Shown here: positions 37,000 to 50,910 of the stretch, piece by piece
Numbering within the stretch: the stretch's first letter is position 1
How the letters are laid out: every line of letters begins with the position of its first letter
DNA from: Phascolomyces articulosus
Lineage: Eukaryota; Mucoromycota; Mucoromycetes; Mucorales; Lichtheimiaceae
Direction of reading: 5' to 3'
Length of the DNA stretch: 64,000 nucleotides
Assembly: GCA_025677815.1 (NCBI GenBank)
Contig: JAIXMP010000007.1
Span: 1,364,001-1,428,000 of the forward strand
Notes under the pieces: generated by a model
Told to the model about the DNA's origin: nothing
The model's input: only the letters and a program-made list of their open reading frames with translations
Databases searched by the model: none
Program-made: the position numbers and the translations under genes

Positions 37000-37150
37000 G
37001 TGGTTACTTCTTATCCATACGTCATTACTAATTGTTTGACGTGTCAAATAGTAGGACAAGTAAATAGTGGTAGACAAGAACTTAGATTATTGTATTTCCC
37101 AATAATAGCAAAAAGAAGGGAAAAAAAGACTCAACAGCAACATAATAGAA
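37000..37150 (+). pseudogene. Possible decayed retrotransposon integrase zinc-domain fragment
   Basis: The frame starts YPYVITNCLTCQIVGQ and continues to ELRLLYFPII. The pattern Y-V-x-x-C-x-x-C-Q followed about 20 residues on by LL-x-x-P-I resembles the H2C2 zinc-binding end of Gypsy-type integrases. No further domains, LTRs or duplications were seen, and the rest of the frame is low complexity, so this is a weak call. Confidence 0.3.
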
Positions 37151-37490
37151 ATGATTTAATAAGAAATTGTATTAATAATAATAATAATTGTAGATTTGTA
37201 ATAGAAAAAATAAACTCAAAAACAAGTGAGAGTGGATATACTTTAATCTTATATTTTTTGTTCTTTGTCATTAAAACAAAATTAACCTTGCTATATTATG
37301 TTGTAAAAAAAAAAGAAAGGGAAAAATAAATAAAGAGGTTGGAGATAGAAGGGAGTTGAAAGAAAAGGGTATAAAGTGAATAAAATATAAAATAGCATTT
37401 TTGTTTAAAATGAACAAAAGAAAACAAGGGAACAATAGGAAGGTAAAGAGGTGTGGAGAGGAACATGATTATAATCATTCAAGTTTTTAT

Positions 37491-38057
37491 TTAGACAGCA
37501 ACCTTTTGGACAGCACCTGGAACAAGACCAGCATTACCTTGACCACCGGTCAACTTCTGGGCAGCACCATCAACGGCACCTGTGGTAGGAGTTGTGAGTT
37601 TGGTAGTTGAAATGCCATTACCAGAACTGGTACCACCAATCTTCTTGACAGTATCAGTGAGTTTTCCAGTGACACCTCCATTTCCTTGTTCAGGAGTACC
37701 TTCTGGTTGAGTAGAAGGATCTTTCGTAAGACCATTATTAGAAGTAGTTTCAGCAGCAGTAGCTCCATTAGCGGGAGTTTCATCTTTAGCAGGGCCTTGC
37801 TTTTCAGCACGCTTGACGACACCAGGAACAATGTTAGGACCGGTACCAGCACCGGTACCACCAAGTTTAGTAGCAGAACCAACAACACTAGTTGCAGGGG
37901 CAATAGCAGAAGTGGCATCAGCACCACCACCAACTAAATTAAGGGCACCTGCTGGACCAGTGGCAGGAGGACCAGCGGCAGGAGGACCAGCGGGAGCAGC
38001 TTGAACACCAGCAACGATACAGACGGCAGCAGCAACGGAGATGATTGAGAAACGCAT
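37491..38057 (-). CDS. Secreted Ala/Gly/Thr-rich protein, MRF-cluster member 5 (188 aa)
   Basis: Intronless frame of 188 residues. Signal peptide MRFSIISVAAAVCIVAGVQA, then a Pro/Ala/Gly repeat (PAGPPAAGPPATGPAG), a Gly/Thr/Ser-rich body, a candidate Kex2 site at VVKR, and a C-terminal half with repeated KLT/KI motifs. The Gly-Thr repeats with few aromatic residues suggest an extended, possibly O-glycosylated wall or extracellular protein. Its codons look GC-richer than the surrounding DNA, as expected for a well-expressed gene. A clean TATA element lies about 150 bp upstream. No known domain. Confidence 0.7.
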   Translation of the reverse strand: MRFSIISVAAAVCIVAGVQAAPAGPPAAGPPATGPAGALNLVGGGADATSAIAPATSVVGSATKLGGTGAGTGPNIVPGVVKRAEKQGPAKDETPANGATAAETTSNNGLTKDPSTQPEGTPEQGNGGVTGKLTDTVKKIGGTSSGNGISTTKLTTPTTGAVDGAAQKLTGGQGNAGLVPGAVQKVAV

Positions 38058-38202
38058 ATTAAAAGATTATTTTGAGTTTTAAAGTGGTTTTTTTTTTATA
38101 AAAAATAAAAAGTTTTTTAGTGTATAAAAAAAGTATACAAGTAAAGAGTTGTAAGTGTAAGTAAAGAAAAAAAAAGACTTTGGATGGGTAAATGTGATGG
38201 GT

Positions 38203-38212
38203 ATTTATATAA
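38203..38212 (-). promoter_or_regulatory. TATA-box-like element upstream of secreted-protein member 5
   Basis: Minus-strand TATATAAATA about 145-155 bp before the start codon, in otherwise AT-rich DNA. Position fits a core promoter with a leader of about 100 bases. Confidence 0.45.
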
Positions 38213-40880
38213 AAATTAAAATTAAGGTAGATTGACTGGTTCAAAAAGTTATTCACCCTATAAAATAAAATAGGAACTCATGTAGAGTTTTCTTGCAGAA
38301 TAGAATGTTACTACTAGAAGAAGCATCCCTTCATTTTACGCTCTTGATAAAAAAAAGGGGAAAAGGAACTTTACTCTTCTGGTTATAAGAACATGTTAAG
38401 GGATATCTAAAAAAAAGAAGAAGGGATAGAGGGGGCCAAAATAATACATGTTGATGGAAAAGTGCTGCGATGGACCACACTATTACTAGTAGAGGTAGTT
38501 GTAGTAGTATATGATTTGAAGAGAACGTAAGGGGAGAGACATAGTACTTGTTTTTGTTTCTTTAAGTAAAATAAAGGAGAAATACATAATGCATTATCAT
38601 GTTTTTACATTTATATATATAAGAAAAAAAGACATCTATTATTTTGAATGACTTTCTCGATCTAAAACTATATTACTATGATAAAGATATATCACATATC
38701 ATCCATTATTCTAATCATTATTATATTATGTTCAAGGTTTTAGAATAGTTTATTTTATAAAAGATAAGCGACAAATGTGTACAGAAAAAAAAACTACGTA
38801 CGATGACACTCCTATTATTTGAGATTGATTAGCGAGATAATAATGTAGTAGAAATAAAGCTCCTTATAACTATAACAAAGAACAGGAGAATTTGAGTTAT
38901 ATAATATGATGATGATGTGGTTTAGAACAGTGTTCTATATTATATTCATTTACTCATAAGCATGATGTTGTAATATACTGGTAATTGAATAGATAATAAT
39001 GAATTCTTATTCTTCTTTTTTATTATATATTATACATTATTATTTCCATGTAGAATATTCACATAATAATAAAGATGATCCATCTACCATTTAATAATAG
39101 ATATTAAAAGTATTCCAGCATACATTATATACAAGGGATGAAAAGTAGTGATCCTACAAGTAAAACCAGAAGAGTGGCAAAACTAGGTTTCTATAATAAT
39201 GCATGAGAGAAGAACAATCCCTTTTTCTTTCATCCGACTTGAACCTGACGATGTTTAGTAATGCTTTTTTCTTTATTAAGGTACGCCAAGTAACTCTATC
39301 AACAAAGTAAGAATATATCTGCACAATATGTAAAGAAAAAAAAACGGCAGCAGTAACAGAATGCATTTGTTTAGTAACCTCCCTATTCTATTCCACGACG
39401 ACGACGACAACAACAACATCCTACTTACACATATATAATTCCATATTACTACGTACTCCTCAACTTTCTTCTCCTTCAGCCCCCAACCCACCCCAACCCC
39501 TGGTCACCCGCCCCTCTTGTGTATATTTTATATAGACCATAATGTATGGTATATAAAATAACTAAATTTTTGGAAAGTGTATTTGTAGATAATAATATTT
39601 AGTATCATGAACGCTTCCTCCTCCTCTCTTTCTAATTCTTCATGTAATAAACATGAAGCATCAAGAAATAATCCGTTGTATAAAGTTGTGTTGTTGTTAT
39701 TATTATTCCACGAAAAATATCTTACTGCTTTTGCTGCATGCATATGCACGACTCAAAATCCGGGTTTCCTTTGATTTTATATTCCTATCGCCCGAGACAG
39801 ATGGACGTTGGCAGAAAAAAAAAATGTTTACTGAGTTGAAAAAGTGCCGATCCTATATTTTCATCACAAAGTTTATTTGTTAATTGACTTGAATAACAAA
39901 GCAATATTGAGAGGGAGATCTACATCAATATAATTCCATGATGCTAAATATTGTACGTTTCACTATATGGATAAGACTCTCTTACGATTCTTATAACTTT
40001 ATCCTCATCATTAATAAGATCATGGAAAAGAAAAAAAAAAGGAGAAATATAATAATATATTTATTGATTTCGAGGCGCCACTTTTTTATTTATCATATAG
40101 TCTATTGTACAAGGTTGAATTATTGGGCATTTTAGTAATATATTATACTTTTTTTTTCGTCATGCTTTATTTTGCATGGTGGCATCATTTTTTACGTATA
40201 TTTCGATCATGAACTTGGTATCTGCTATTATCGTTGTTTTTTTTTTATTATTATTTATATTATAAAATTATCAACAACTTCTTGTCCGAGTTTCTACTAC
40301 ATTATATACAACCCCTCTCCTTTCAACTTTCTTTCAGGGACGACAATCCGTCTGTTCTTCTGAGTTTACAAATAAAGATCGTCATTTTCTTTTGTTAGGA
40401 TACCATGCTTATATTATTATGGCCCTTCTCCCTCACTTCTTCATCATCATTACCATCATCTTTTACGCTACATGTACATCATCTTGCATTCTTTCTTCTT
40501 TCTTTAAAGAACCATTTGATATCATTTTTTAAGGAGTTTATTATTCAACTTTTTTTTTCAATGCTCCTGTTCTTTCTTTATTTCTTTAAACACCGCGAAG
40601 GAGTCATTTTTATTTTTGATTATGAGTGAATTCTTCCTGATATTGATGAAGAGGTGTGTGTGTGTGTGTGTTCCCTTTTTTCCATGGGAGATTGACAGCT
40701 CGTGGCAACCATCCGACATCCGGGGTTAAAACCTCTCCTGGTTTTATGAAGCGGAGATTTTTTTGACTGCAACTACTTTTCTAATCTGAAATTGTATCAT
40801 GCCTTTGAAATTATAATAACGAAAAATAAAGATCGTTAGAATAAATATTTCCTTAAATCAACCAAAACAACATTTCAACC
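38213..40880. other. Gene-poor region, no CDS seen
   Basis: About 2.7 kb of AT-rich DNA between the start of secreted-protein member 5 and the start of dtd1, both transcribed away from it. Frames here are short and low in complexity. Confidence 0.55.
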
Positions 40881-41884
40881 ATGAGAGCAGTATTACAACG
40901 TGTAGCTCGGGCAAGTGTTACTGGTAAACAACGTTCAAATAAAATATTAACTCTCTTTATTTAACTAACCCTGCCTTTTTTTTTGGGGGGGGGTTTCCCT
41001 TTTCTTTCTCCTTTCTCTTTTTTTCCCCTGAGCTTCTCCTTAATGAACTCAATGATCCCTTAATAACATTTACTTTTCTTTCATTCAGTGGATCAACAAA
41101 TTGTAGGTTCCATTCAAAAAGGTGTTTGCGTCTTGGTTGGCATTGGTACCGATGACACTGAAAAAGATGTCGATTATATTATTAACAAGATTTTGAATAT
41201 TCGAGTATTTGACGATGATCAAGGTGTCATGTGGAAAAAAGGTGTTAAAGATCTCGGTCTTGAAGTATTATGTGGTAAGAACTCCACCTCCTTTTTTATA
41301 TATTAAATTACAGATAGCAATAGAAGAGTAATATAATATCATTTATACAGTCTCTCAATTTACACTTCAAGGAAAGACAATCAAAGGTAAAAAAAAAAAA
41401 AACGAAAATCTATTCTTGAAAGAGAGAAAGATATAATGAAATGGAGGATTGACATGTCAATATATATTATATTAGGAAATAAGCCAGATTTCCATAATGC
41501 CATGAAAACAGATCAAGCAAAGGCAATGTACGAGAAATTTCTATTGAAATTAGGTCAAGCATATGACCCAACTAAAATTCAAGGTAAAACTCTCAGATGA
41601 TATGGAATTACTTTATTAGTGGAGGGTTTTTCTAATCTATCTTTTTTATTTATTTATTTATTACATTTTAGATGGTAAATTTGGTGCCATGATGGTTGTA
41701 GATATTGCAAATGATGGTAAGTGTAGTATTTTTGAGTTGTCAAAAAAAAAACCTTCCATTTATGATAGCTATATTGGATAGGATTACACAGCAACTTATC
41801 ATTATTATTATTACTTTATCTATAGGTCCTGTCACATTACAATTAGATTCAAGAAAATTCACATATAATGATACAACTGGATAA
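40881..41884 (+). CDS. dtd1: D-aminoacyl-tRNA deacylase
   Basis: Six exons: 40881-40923, 41089-41274, 41351-41386, 41476-41583, 41672-41716, 41826-41884; closes at 158 residues, the normal length for the family. The enzyme hydrolyses D-amino acids mischarged on tRNA (D-Tyr and others, also Gly on tRNA-Ala), acting in the cytosol as a dimer. Visible hallmarks: start MRAVLQRVARASVT, the active-site SQFTL motif (split after a Gly/Val codon by intron 2) and the cross-subunit NDGPVT motif with its Gly-Pro pair near the C-terminus. Every intron lies in phase 1. Highly confident. Confidence 0.95.
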
Positions 41885-42159
41885 TAGAAAAAAAAACTAG
41901 TAACACAAAAAAATATTGATATTATTATTATTTTTGCATAAATTGCTTGTCAAATTTCTTATATTTTTATTTTTGTAATTATTCTTTTTTTTTATCATAT
42001 GTAAAAAAATAAACTATGTAGATTGGGACAAAAAATGCCCGGATGTCAAGTTCATTTGGATAGAAAAAAAAAAGAAGACTTTTTTTGGATTTGTTCAGCA
42101 ATCAGGTATCATTACAAAGTAAATTTTCCTTTTTTTTTTGGGAGGTTCTTAATTTTTTT

Positions 42160-44493
<2,334 letters not shown>

Positions 44494-45016
44494 TTTGGTG
44501 TATTTTTTTTCTGTATTTTTGTTGTATAAATAGAAAAAGAAAATGAAACAAATAGTTTTTTGACTGAATGTGGTACAGCTCACAATGAAATCAAATTTAT
44601 GGATTTTGATAACCCAAAAGAATAAGCTCTGCACGTGATTCGTGTTGGTAAAATTTTAAGGTACAAACAGCATTTCTGTGTATAAATGATATTCACTCGT
44701 TGAAAAAAAAAACACGAAAAAAAAAGAGAAATACAACAAAATACTTAATAATACAAGTGTGTAAAGGTTGAAAATATCAAGTGCAATGAGAGAGAGAAGA
44801 TTAGGATGGGGAAGGGGGAATCAATTAATGTGGTGTGTTATTGTTGCTATTGTTGTTTTTCACCCTATGTCTTGTTTGAATAATATAGATAAAAAATAAA
44901 AAGACAGAGAAAGGGAGAAAAAAAAATACGACGATGGGATAGGATATAATTGTGAAATAGAAAAATGATGTTTACATGAAGAAAATATATATGAGAAGAA
45001 AGAGAAAAAAAAAGGG
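44494..45016. other. Promoter-side spacer of the DED1-like gene
   Basis: 523 bp between the DED1-like start and the stop of the kinase-like gene on the same strand. A-rich and AT-rich tracts only; no gene seen. Confidence 0.55.
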
Positions 45017-45664
45017 CTATTGATCTTCATCGGACCAATGAGTAGCATCAAAAGGTCGTCCACGGAAAGGAAGATTTATAAATGGTTCTGTTGATGGTAA
45101 AGATCGGAATGCATATACTCGAGAAGCTGTCATCATTTGTATCTGTTTTTCATCTTTTGTTGTAGTAGTATGAGTCGTAGTTGTATTGCTATTATTGGAA
45201 TTAAAACGATATCGATCCCCATTCACATAGGGTGAATTTTGATGGGAAGTCCATTGTTCTTGATGTTGTTTACACTCAATTCGTCGACGAGTAGCATAAG
45301 CAACCCAGTCTTTTTGATGAACCTGCATCTTTTCGGATTGTGGAGACACTGCATACTTACGTAGAATCAAACCAATCTCTTCCGCATTAGGTCGATTTTC
45401 AGGTCGTGGTTCAAGGCATGTCATCATCAGTTCCTGATACCAGTTTGGAACACCTGGAATCCATTCTATTCGGTAGACATTTGGTGCATCAAACAAAAGT
45501 TCGGGTGATGGAAACTCAATGCCTGATACTATTTGCCACATGATAATACCTAATGAATAGACATCTGATTTCTCTGTATATATCCCTTCTCGTACTTCAG
45601 GTGCAATATAGGGTATCCTTCCTATAGAGATTCATTATTTTTAATATAAATCCCTCATTTGCCG

Positions 45665-45695
<31 letters not shown>

Positions 45696-47073
45696 ATATT
45701 TCCATTTTACCGCTAGCAATGACATATTATCCCATCTCTCCACTCTTTCTCTCATTTATATATAAAAATAGATAAAATAGACTTTACCATAGTGACCCAT
45801 GGATGATTTTGTTACATCAGTTGCTTGATTGGATGCGGTAGAAAATCGGAAATCCACCAAAAAATAATCATCATCGGCACATAGGATATTGCCAGGATGG
45901 ATATTACGATGGCACATGCCAATTTCATCATGTAGACTTGCCAAGTTGAGAGCAAGACGAATGACAATATCTGTTGCATTGACCATATCCAATCCATATT
46001 GTACCGGTTTATTGATACGATGTTCTAGGTTACCATTTTCAGCCAAGGTTGCAATCATTAATAGATCGCCTGTACTTTCACATACAGTGATACCATGAAA
46101 CAGTAATGCCAAGAATGCTCTGGATTGAACTATAATCTATGATTATTAATATTCATTGGTACAATGGGATGAGTGAATTAATAATAGAGTAATAATAATG
46201 ATTTTTGTAGACTTCCTCTTTTGGATTTTATAATAATAAAAGATCTATCTATTTATCATCCAACCTCTTTTTTTCTCTCTCTTGATATTCTCTCAACCTC
46301 CAAATATAGATACCTCATTTAAAATCTTTTCATCTACCACTTTGATGGCCACAGGACGACGGCGTACACCGAATTGTTGACCAGTTTCAGATACATCATA
46401 ACTTAATGAAATATTGGCAGCATAGACAGCAGAAAAACCACCTGAGCCTACCAATACCAAATCTGAAAACCATCGCCATGGATACCAACGCATATATCTT
46501 GCTAGATCATATTTATAAATAGCATCCAATGACTTGCGACTTTTGGGATGAAATGAATTGACGATTTTTGCAGTATCACCATTCGCTAGTTCTGCAATAC
46601 TTTCATAAGATAAGGCTTGTCTCCATGCAATATTCCAATGCTAAAATAATCAATCATGTGTGACATGTCAGCATATATAAACTCTTTTATCATTCTTTCA
46701 AGGGATATATATATAATAGAAAGTACTTTTGCTTATAAACAATATCACTTTTTTTTTTATCTTATTCACCTTCTTCCTTCCTTCCCCATCTCTTACAAAT
46801 TCCCTTTTTTTTCTAATTTACCCAATGATTATCAAAATTGACATTGCGTGAATGATATAAAGAGATTGTCTCATTATAGAGTTGACGAATAGCGTCTTGA
46901 ACTGGAAGAGTGGTGGTAGTAGGTGGTTCAAGGAAATTCAAATCAAATTCTTTTGGATATTGTAAAACAAGTTGATGAATAGCTTTTATCGTTTGAAATA
47001 CAAGTTCTGACTTTACGATTTCTTGTTGATATTGATGTGCAGGGTCATTACGGTTACGATATCCCAAATCCAT
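45017..47073 (-). CDS. Protein-kinase-fold protein, predicted pseudokinase
   Basis: Four exons: 47073-46822, 46640-46314, 46136-45788, 45621-45017; about 510 residues. A helical N-terminal region (1-120) precedes a kinase domain: Gly-rich loop GSGGFSAVY (149-157), VAIK with Lys184, the catalytic loop HRNIHPGNIL (269-278), DFRFS at 288-292 (usually DFG), then APEVREGIYTEKSDVYSLG and a C-lobe with PENRP. The fold resembles the TKL-like kinases common in Mucoromycota and Glomeromycotina, whose usual loop is HRDLHSGN. Here the catalytic Asp is Asn271 and the DFG Gly is Arg, while Lys184 and Asp288 remain. It may therefore bind nucleotide but phosphorylate poorly or not at all. The C-terminal 120 residues are Gln/Asn/Thr-rich and poorly ordered. 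Partner and pathway unknown. Confidence 0.85.
45669..45692. repeat. (TA)n run in an intron of the kinase-like gene
   Basis: Alternating TA run inside intron 3. Confidence 0.85.
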
Positions 47074-47287
47074 AGAGTTTAAAATAATATAAAAAAAAAT
47101 CGGATTTTTTTTGTTAGCTGGTAGGTAAAATGAAAAAAAAAAAACGTTTGCGGAAGGGGAAAGTGTTGCAACAAAATAAGAGTATTGGTGAGGATATTTT
47201 AAAGTTTAAAAGGCCTATAAAACATGCCTAGAGTTAAAATAAATTCTCATGCTGGCAAATATCAATTTTTATTTTATTACTTACGTT

Positions 47288-47520
47288 GTATCTGAGTACT
47301 TCACTTGAGTGAGGCATCCACACCGACACGACGCGACTAAAGATAAACAGATGAATATGAGTTGTGTTAAATGGTAAAAGGCACTATCTATTCCTACTTT
47401 TTATTCAATTCAAAATGAGAAAAATAAAACTTACTAACCGAGACGGTGGCCAGTGCTAGCAACGCACTCCGCCGAAGCGGGCATGCTCAATTTAGGCCTA
47501 AGTCCATGGACGCTCCCTTT
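47288..47520 (-). other. Candidate spliced 5' leader exons of the kinase-like gene with a small upstream frame
   Basis: Two GC-richer islands in AT-rich DNA, 47520-47447 and 47341-47290. On the minus strand they are joined by a candidate intron (GTTAGT donor, TTATCTTTAG acceptor), and the second ends in a good GTAAGT donor. A frame starting MPASAECVASTGHRL runs across the junction into VASCRCGCLTQVKYSDT, about 32 residues with a Cys-rich CRCGC core. The next gene downstream on this strand is the kinase-like gene at 47073, so the likeliest reading is a spliced leader with an upstream frame. A plus-strand frame also exists, so strand is uncertain. Confidence 0.35.
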
Positions 47521-48182
47521 ATCGTAATATATTTTTTGCCTATTAGTAAAGTATAACTTTCTTCACAGTCATTAGCATATTCTACTTTCTTTTGTAATAA
47601 TTTTATAACTTACCAAAGCAGAGCTATTGGGAGGGTCAAAGAAGAAGAAAAAGAAAAAAAACCTTCTCTCGTGATATTTTATATTATTATAATTGATCAC
47701 CACAAACAACATATTACTAAAAATCAGTAATTACTGTTATTCAAGATGGGAAGGAATAACTTATGTAAATATAGTAAAACTATCATATAAATCAATATTA
47801 TTTTTTTATGATGATGATACGTAAGAGAATTATATGAGAGATGGAACATAAGAGATTCATTTGGTTACATTGTATGTATAATATACTGCGAATAATTCGA
47901 GAGAACAGTAAGCATGCGTCAATTGTTTACAAACTCTAGTCAAAGTCATCAACTTAATTAATATATAAATTACGAAGTCAGTTGAGAACGAGATTCGATT
48001 ATGTAACATGTATTAGTGTAATGATGATAAACCACGATGATATAAAGAAATCTTTTAACGGTTTTAATCAGTAAACTGTTATTAGGCAGCATATTATTAC
48101 GAATGTAATCTCATATCACTTTAAAAAATACTATTACTCTCTGTCATAGCTTTGTTTTATTTTATATTTGAGACAAAATCGA

Positions 48183-48344
48183 ATGATTTGTCTTAATTAT
48201 CCTTTAGGGATATTTGAATGGAAGAATGAGGATCGCTTGGCCTCGACGTTAAATCATCATTTTATTGGCCAAGGGCCATTTCTTAACTTTCAATATGATT
48301 GGCTCCAGGCATCTTTAACACCGTCAAAATTTAACCGAATATAG
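48183..48344 (+). CDS. Short open frame of 53 codons, possible gene fragment
   Basis: Reads MICLNYPLGIFEWKNEDR, then a middle with GQGPFLNFQYDW, and stops after SKFNRI. The residue mix is balanced and unlike the surrounding low-complexity frames, and the DNA is GC-richer than its flanks. A TTTAG acceptor lies inside the start of the frame, so it could instead be a terminal exon of a gene whose other parts are lost. No family recognised. Confidence 0.25.
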   Translation: MICLNYPLGIFEWKNEDRLASTLNHHFIGQGPFLNFQYDWLQASLTPSKFNRI

Positions 48345-48652
48345 AAGGCATAATGATGTTACCAGGTATCTTTATCTCGAAACTTAAAATTTTCTTTGAT
48401 AAATAATAGTATACCATCTATACATATAAAAAGATAATCGACTTTCTACCTCTTTATATATGATATATATATATATATATATATATCAAAGGATAGTGTT
48501 ATCAACCGTCTTTGTAGTACAGTTATCTTTAATGTTATGTTAAAAATGAATATCTTTACCACCGACTTGGGTACTTTTAAACTTTTAAAATTGAAAGAAT
48601 TCAAAATCAAACTTTCGGAAGTAAAAAGAGATTCGAGGTCATACTCTATGAT

Positions 48653-48658
<6 letters not shown>

Positions 48659-48688
<30 letters not shown>
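48659..48688. repeat. (TG)n microsatellite
   Basis: Pure TG dinucleotide run of about 15 units. Confidence 0.95.
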
Positions 48689-48691
<3 letters not shown>

Positions 48692-50700
48692 AAGGACTTC
48701 ATAATGATAATACGTACTTTGCTAGTATAATGATGATATGAAAGGTCATTATTAGTGAATATTTTGTCCTATATATATGTATACATAATCGATGAAATGA
48801 CAGACTTTTCAAAATAGATGAACCAATTTTATGGATTTCTTTTCCTATAATGACAAAAATGGGAAAAGCTTTCAATTGTTTGTTGATTGTTTCATGCAAA
48901 CACAGATATGGAAAGGACAACAACAATTACAAAAAAAAAACGCCCTTTTTATTATATAAATAATCTGATTTAATTTGTTCTATGACAACCTTATAACCCG
49001 ATTATTATCTTTATAGTTGTTATTGTTGTTGGGGTTAAATATTCAAATAAACTTGTTTCCTTCTATTGTAACAACCATTTATGCGTAAGTCATAGGTGAT
49101 AAATGCTGAGCAAATTCATTCTTTTACGTATTCATATATTATATAAATATAAAACAAAGAATGTTATATTATTTCATTAGGGTGTAGTATGAATTTAATT
49201 GTTAATTCACCAGCAGTTTATGTTTATTAAGATTTCCACCCAATAATAATGAAAGGCTGTTCAATCATTTGTTGTAAGGTAGTAGTAATAATAACATTGC
49301 GCCTCTCTCACTCAATCAAGTATGCGATAGATCAATTATAACTATTGTTGTTGGGGGGGTGGAACAATTTGTCAAAATAAATAAATAAATAAATAAATAA
49401 TAAAAAATGTGAAATTTCTATGTGTAACCCAGAAATTCGGGTTTTGCATGTCAATTTATAAAAATGGCCTGTTTACCACGCTTTATATTATTATTATTAC
49501 GGGACCTTTCCATCAAAACATTCTTTTATATATTGTTATTATTACCAAAACGACGATCCCGAACTCACGCGGTCAACATGAATGAAACCGATAATCCTTC
49601 AGAATTATTATTTTCTACCCTTTTTTTCTTCTTCTTCTTTGTCATTCTTCGTTAGTTATAATACTAATATTATTTTAATATTATATATAGGATGAATCAA
49701 TAGATAAAATATAATCAACATTATTCTTTTGTCATATATAATTATTAAATAATAAATAACCATTTTTTTAAAGTGAAACATGAGCTGATATTTGAAAATG
49801 TTACCAATGAAAGATGTGTAGATGAGCAAGTCAATGGGGTCCGTGGTCCGTGCCAAACCAAAAAAAGTTATTAAGTTGATTCTCGAACGTCCATAAGAGG
49901 ATCTTTTTTTTTTTTTTGGTTGTTAGTAGTAATAAGTTTATATGGGTTATTCTTGTTGGGGGTGAGAAGAAACAAGAACAATTTTGAATGATTGATGAAT
50001 GGACAGGTTTGAGATGGTAATGTTTAAACAAGAACCTATATAATAATATATTACCCAAATCCACGTGTATGAGTGTGTATGGGTGTGTGTAAAAGTGTGT
50101 ATAAATAATTTATTTGATATATTTGTCGATCTCGACCCATTTCATATCCAAAATAATGATTTTTGAATTACCCATCATCAATCAATTTGATTGAAAGGTA
50201 TGACAACCACTTTAAGTTTGATGGATTGAAAAAAAAAAACGTTATGGTTCTGTTACACTACCCAGCCCTTTCTCGGTGACTTAAAAAAAAAAGAAGAGAA
50301 ATTACCGCAATAGTTTTCTTATAAACTCCCAAATTGGTACTTGAAGAAGAAGCTCTCCCAAATTCATTCAAAAACCATCAACCCTCCTTCCAACCCCCCC
50401 AAAAAAAAAAGTTGAACTTGATCTTTTCTTCTATAAAAGACAATCTTTCACTTTTTCTCGCTTATAAAATAAAAAAAAAGAACCCGATTTTTCTCTTTTT
50501 TTCTTCTTCTTTTTTTACTTTTCAAAACATCAAAATTATAATTCAAAAAATTTAATTACGATTTTTTATATCGTTTATTTTTTTTTTTCTTTTTTTTTTT
50601 CTTCTTTTTTTTCTTCTTCTTTATAAGCTTTTATATACGGTTTTTTTTATTCATTACAAGAAACGAGAAAAAAAAACGACACACAATTAAGTTTACAAAT

Positions 50701-50910
50701 ATGACTTGCTGCCAACAACAACAACAACAACATTACATGAATAACGAGCGAACTGGAACAACATCTACAAGTACTACTACAACAACAATGAATGTGGTCA
50801 ATACTGCATCTGCAACTCTTGTTCATGTTTGTAATACAGCTTCAAACAAACTTTGTTACCTTTGTGGGTCAACAAAACATGCATCATCCGATTGTCCTCT
50901 TTACGCATAA
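50701..50910 (+). CDS. Small zinc-knuckle (CCHC) protein, 69 aa
   Basis: Intronless frame of 69 residues. The N-terminal half is Gln then Thr/Ser-rich; the C-terminal end is a single CCHC zinc knuckle, C-Y-L-C-x4-H-x4-C (CYLCGSTKHASSDC), followed by PLYA and the stop. The spacing C-x2-C-x4-H-x4-C is the classic nucleic-acid-binding knuckle. A single knuckle at the extreme C-terminus of a very short protein is uncommon; relatives in retroelement Gag proteins are much longer. The start is supported by a long CT-rich leader before the ATG, typical of well-expressed fungal genes. It may bind single-stranded RNA; this is inference. Confidence 0.6.
   Translation: MTCCQQQQQQHYMNNERTGTTSTSTTTTTMNVVNTASATLVHVCNTASNKLCYLCGSTKHASSDCPLYA

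Larger units (their letters stand above)
35549..37490. other. Spacer with (TG)n repeat and a possible integrase relic
   Basis: AT-rich region between members 4 and 5. It holds a (TG)n run at 36361-36394 and a short plus-strand frame near 37000-37150 described separately. No other supportable frame. Confidence 0.55.
47531..50700. other. Gene-poor region with microsatellite and one short open frame
   Basis: AT-rich DNA. It holds a (TG)n run at 48659-48688, a poly(T)-rich CT leader just before the zinc-knuckle gene (50560-50640), and the short frame at 48183-48344 listed separately. No other supportable gene. Confidence 0.5.

Noticed and set aside
37150..37329. Rest of the 109-codon frame after the integrase-like part
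   Set aside because: Asn/Lys/Phe low-complexity sequence, as expected from random AT-rich DNA.
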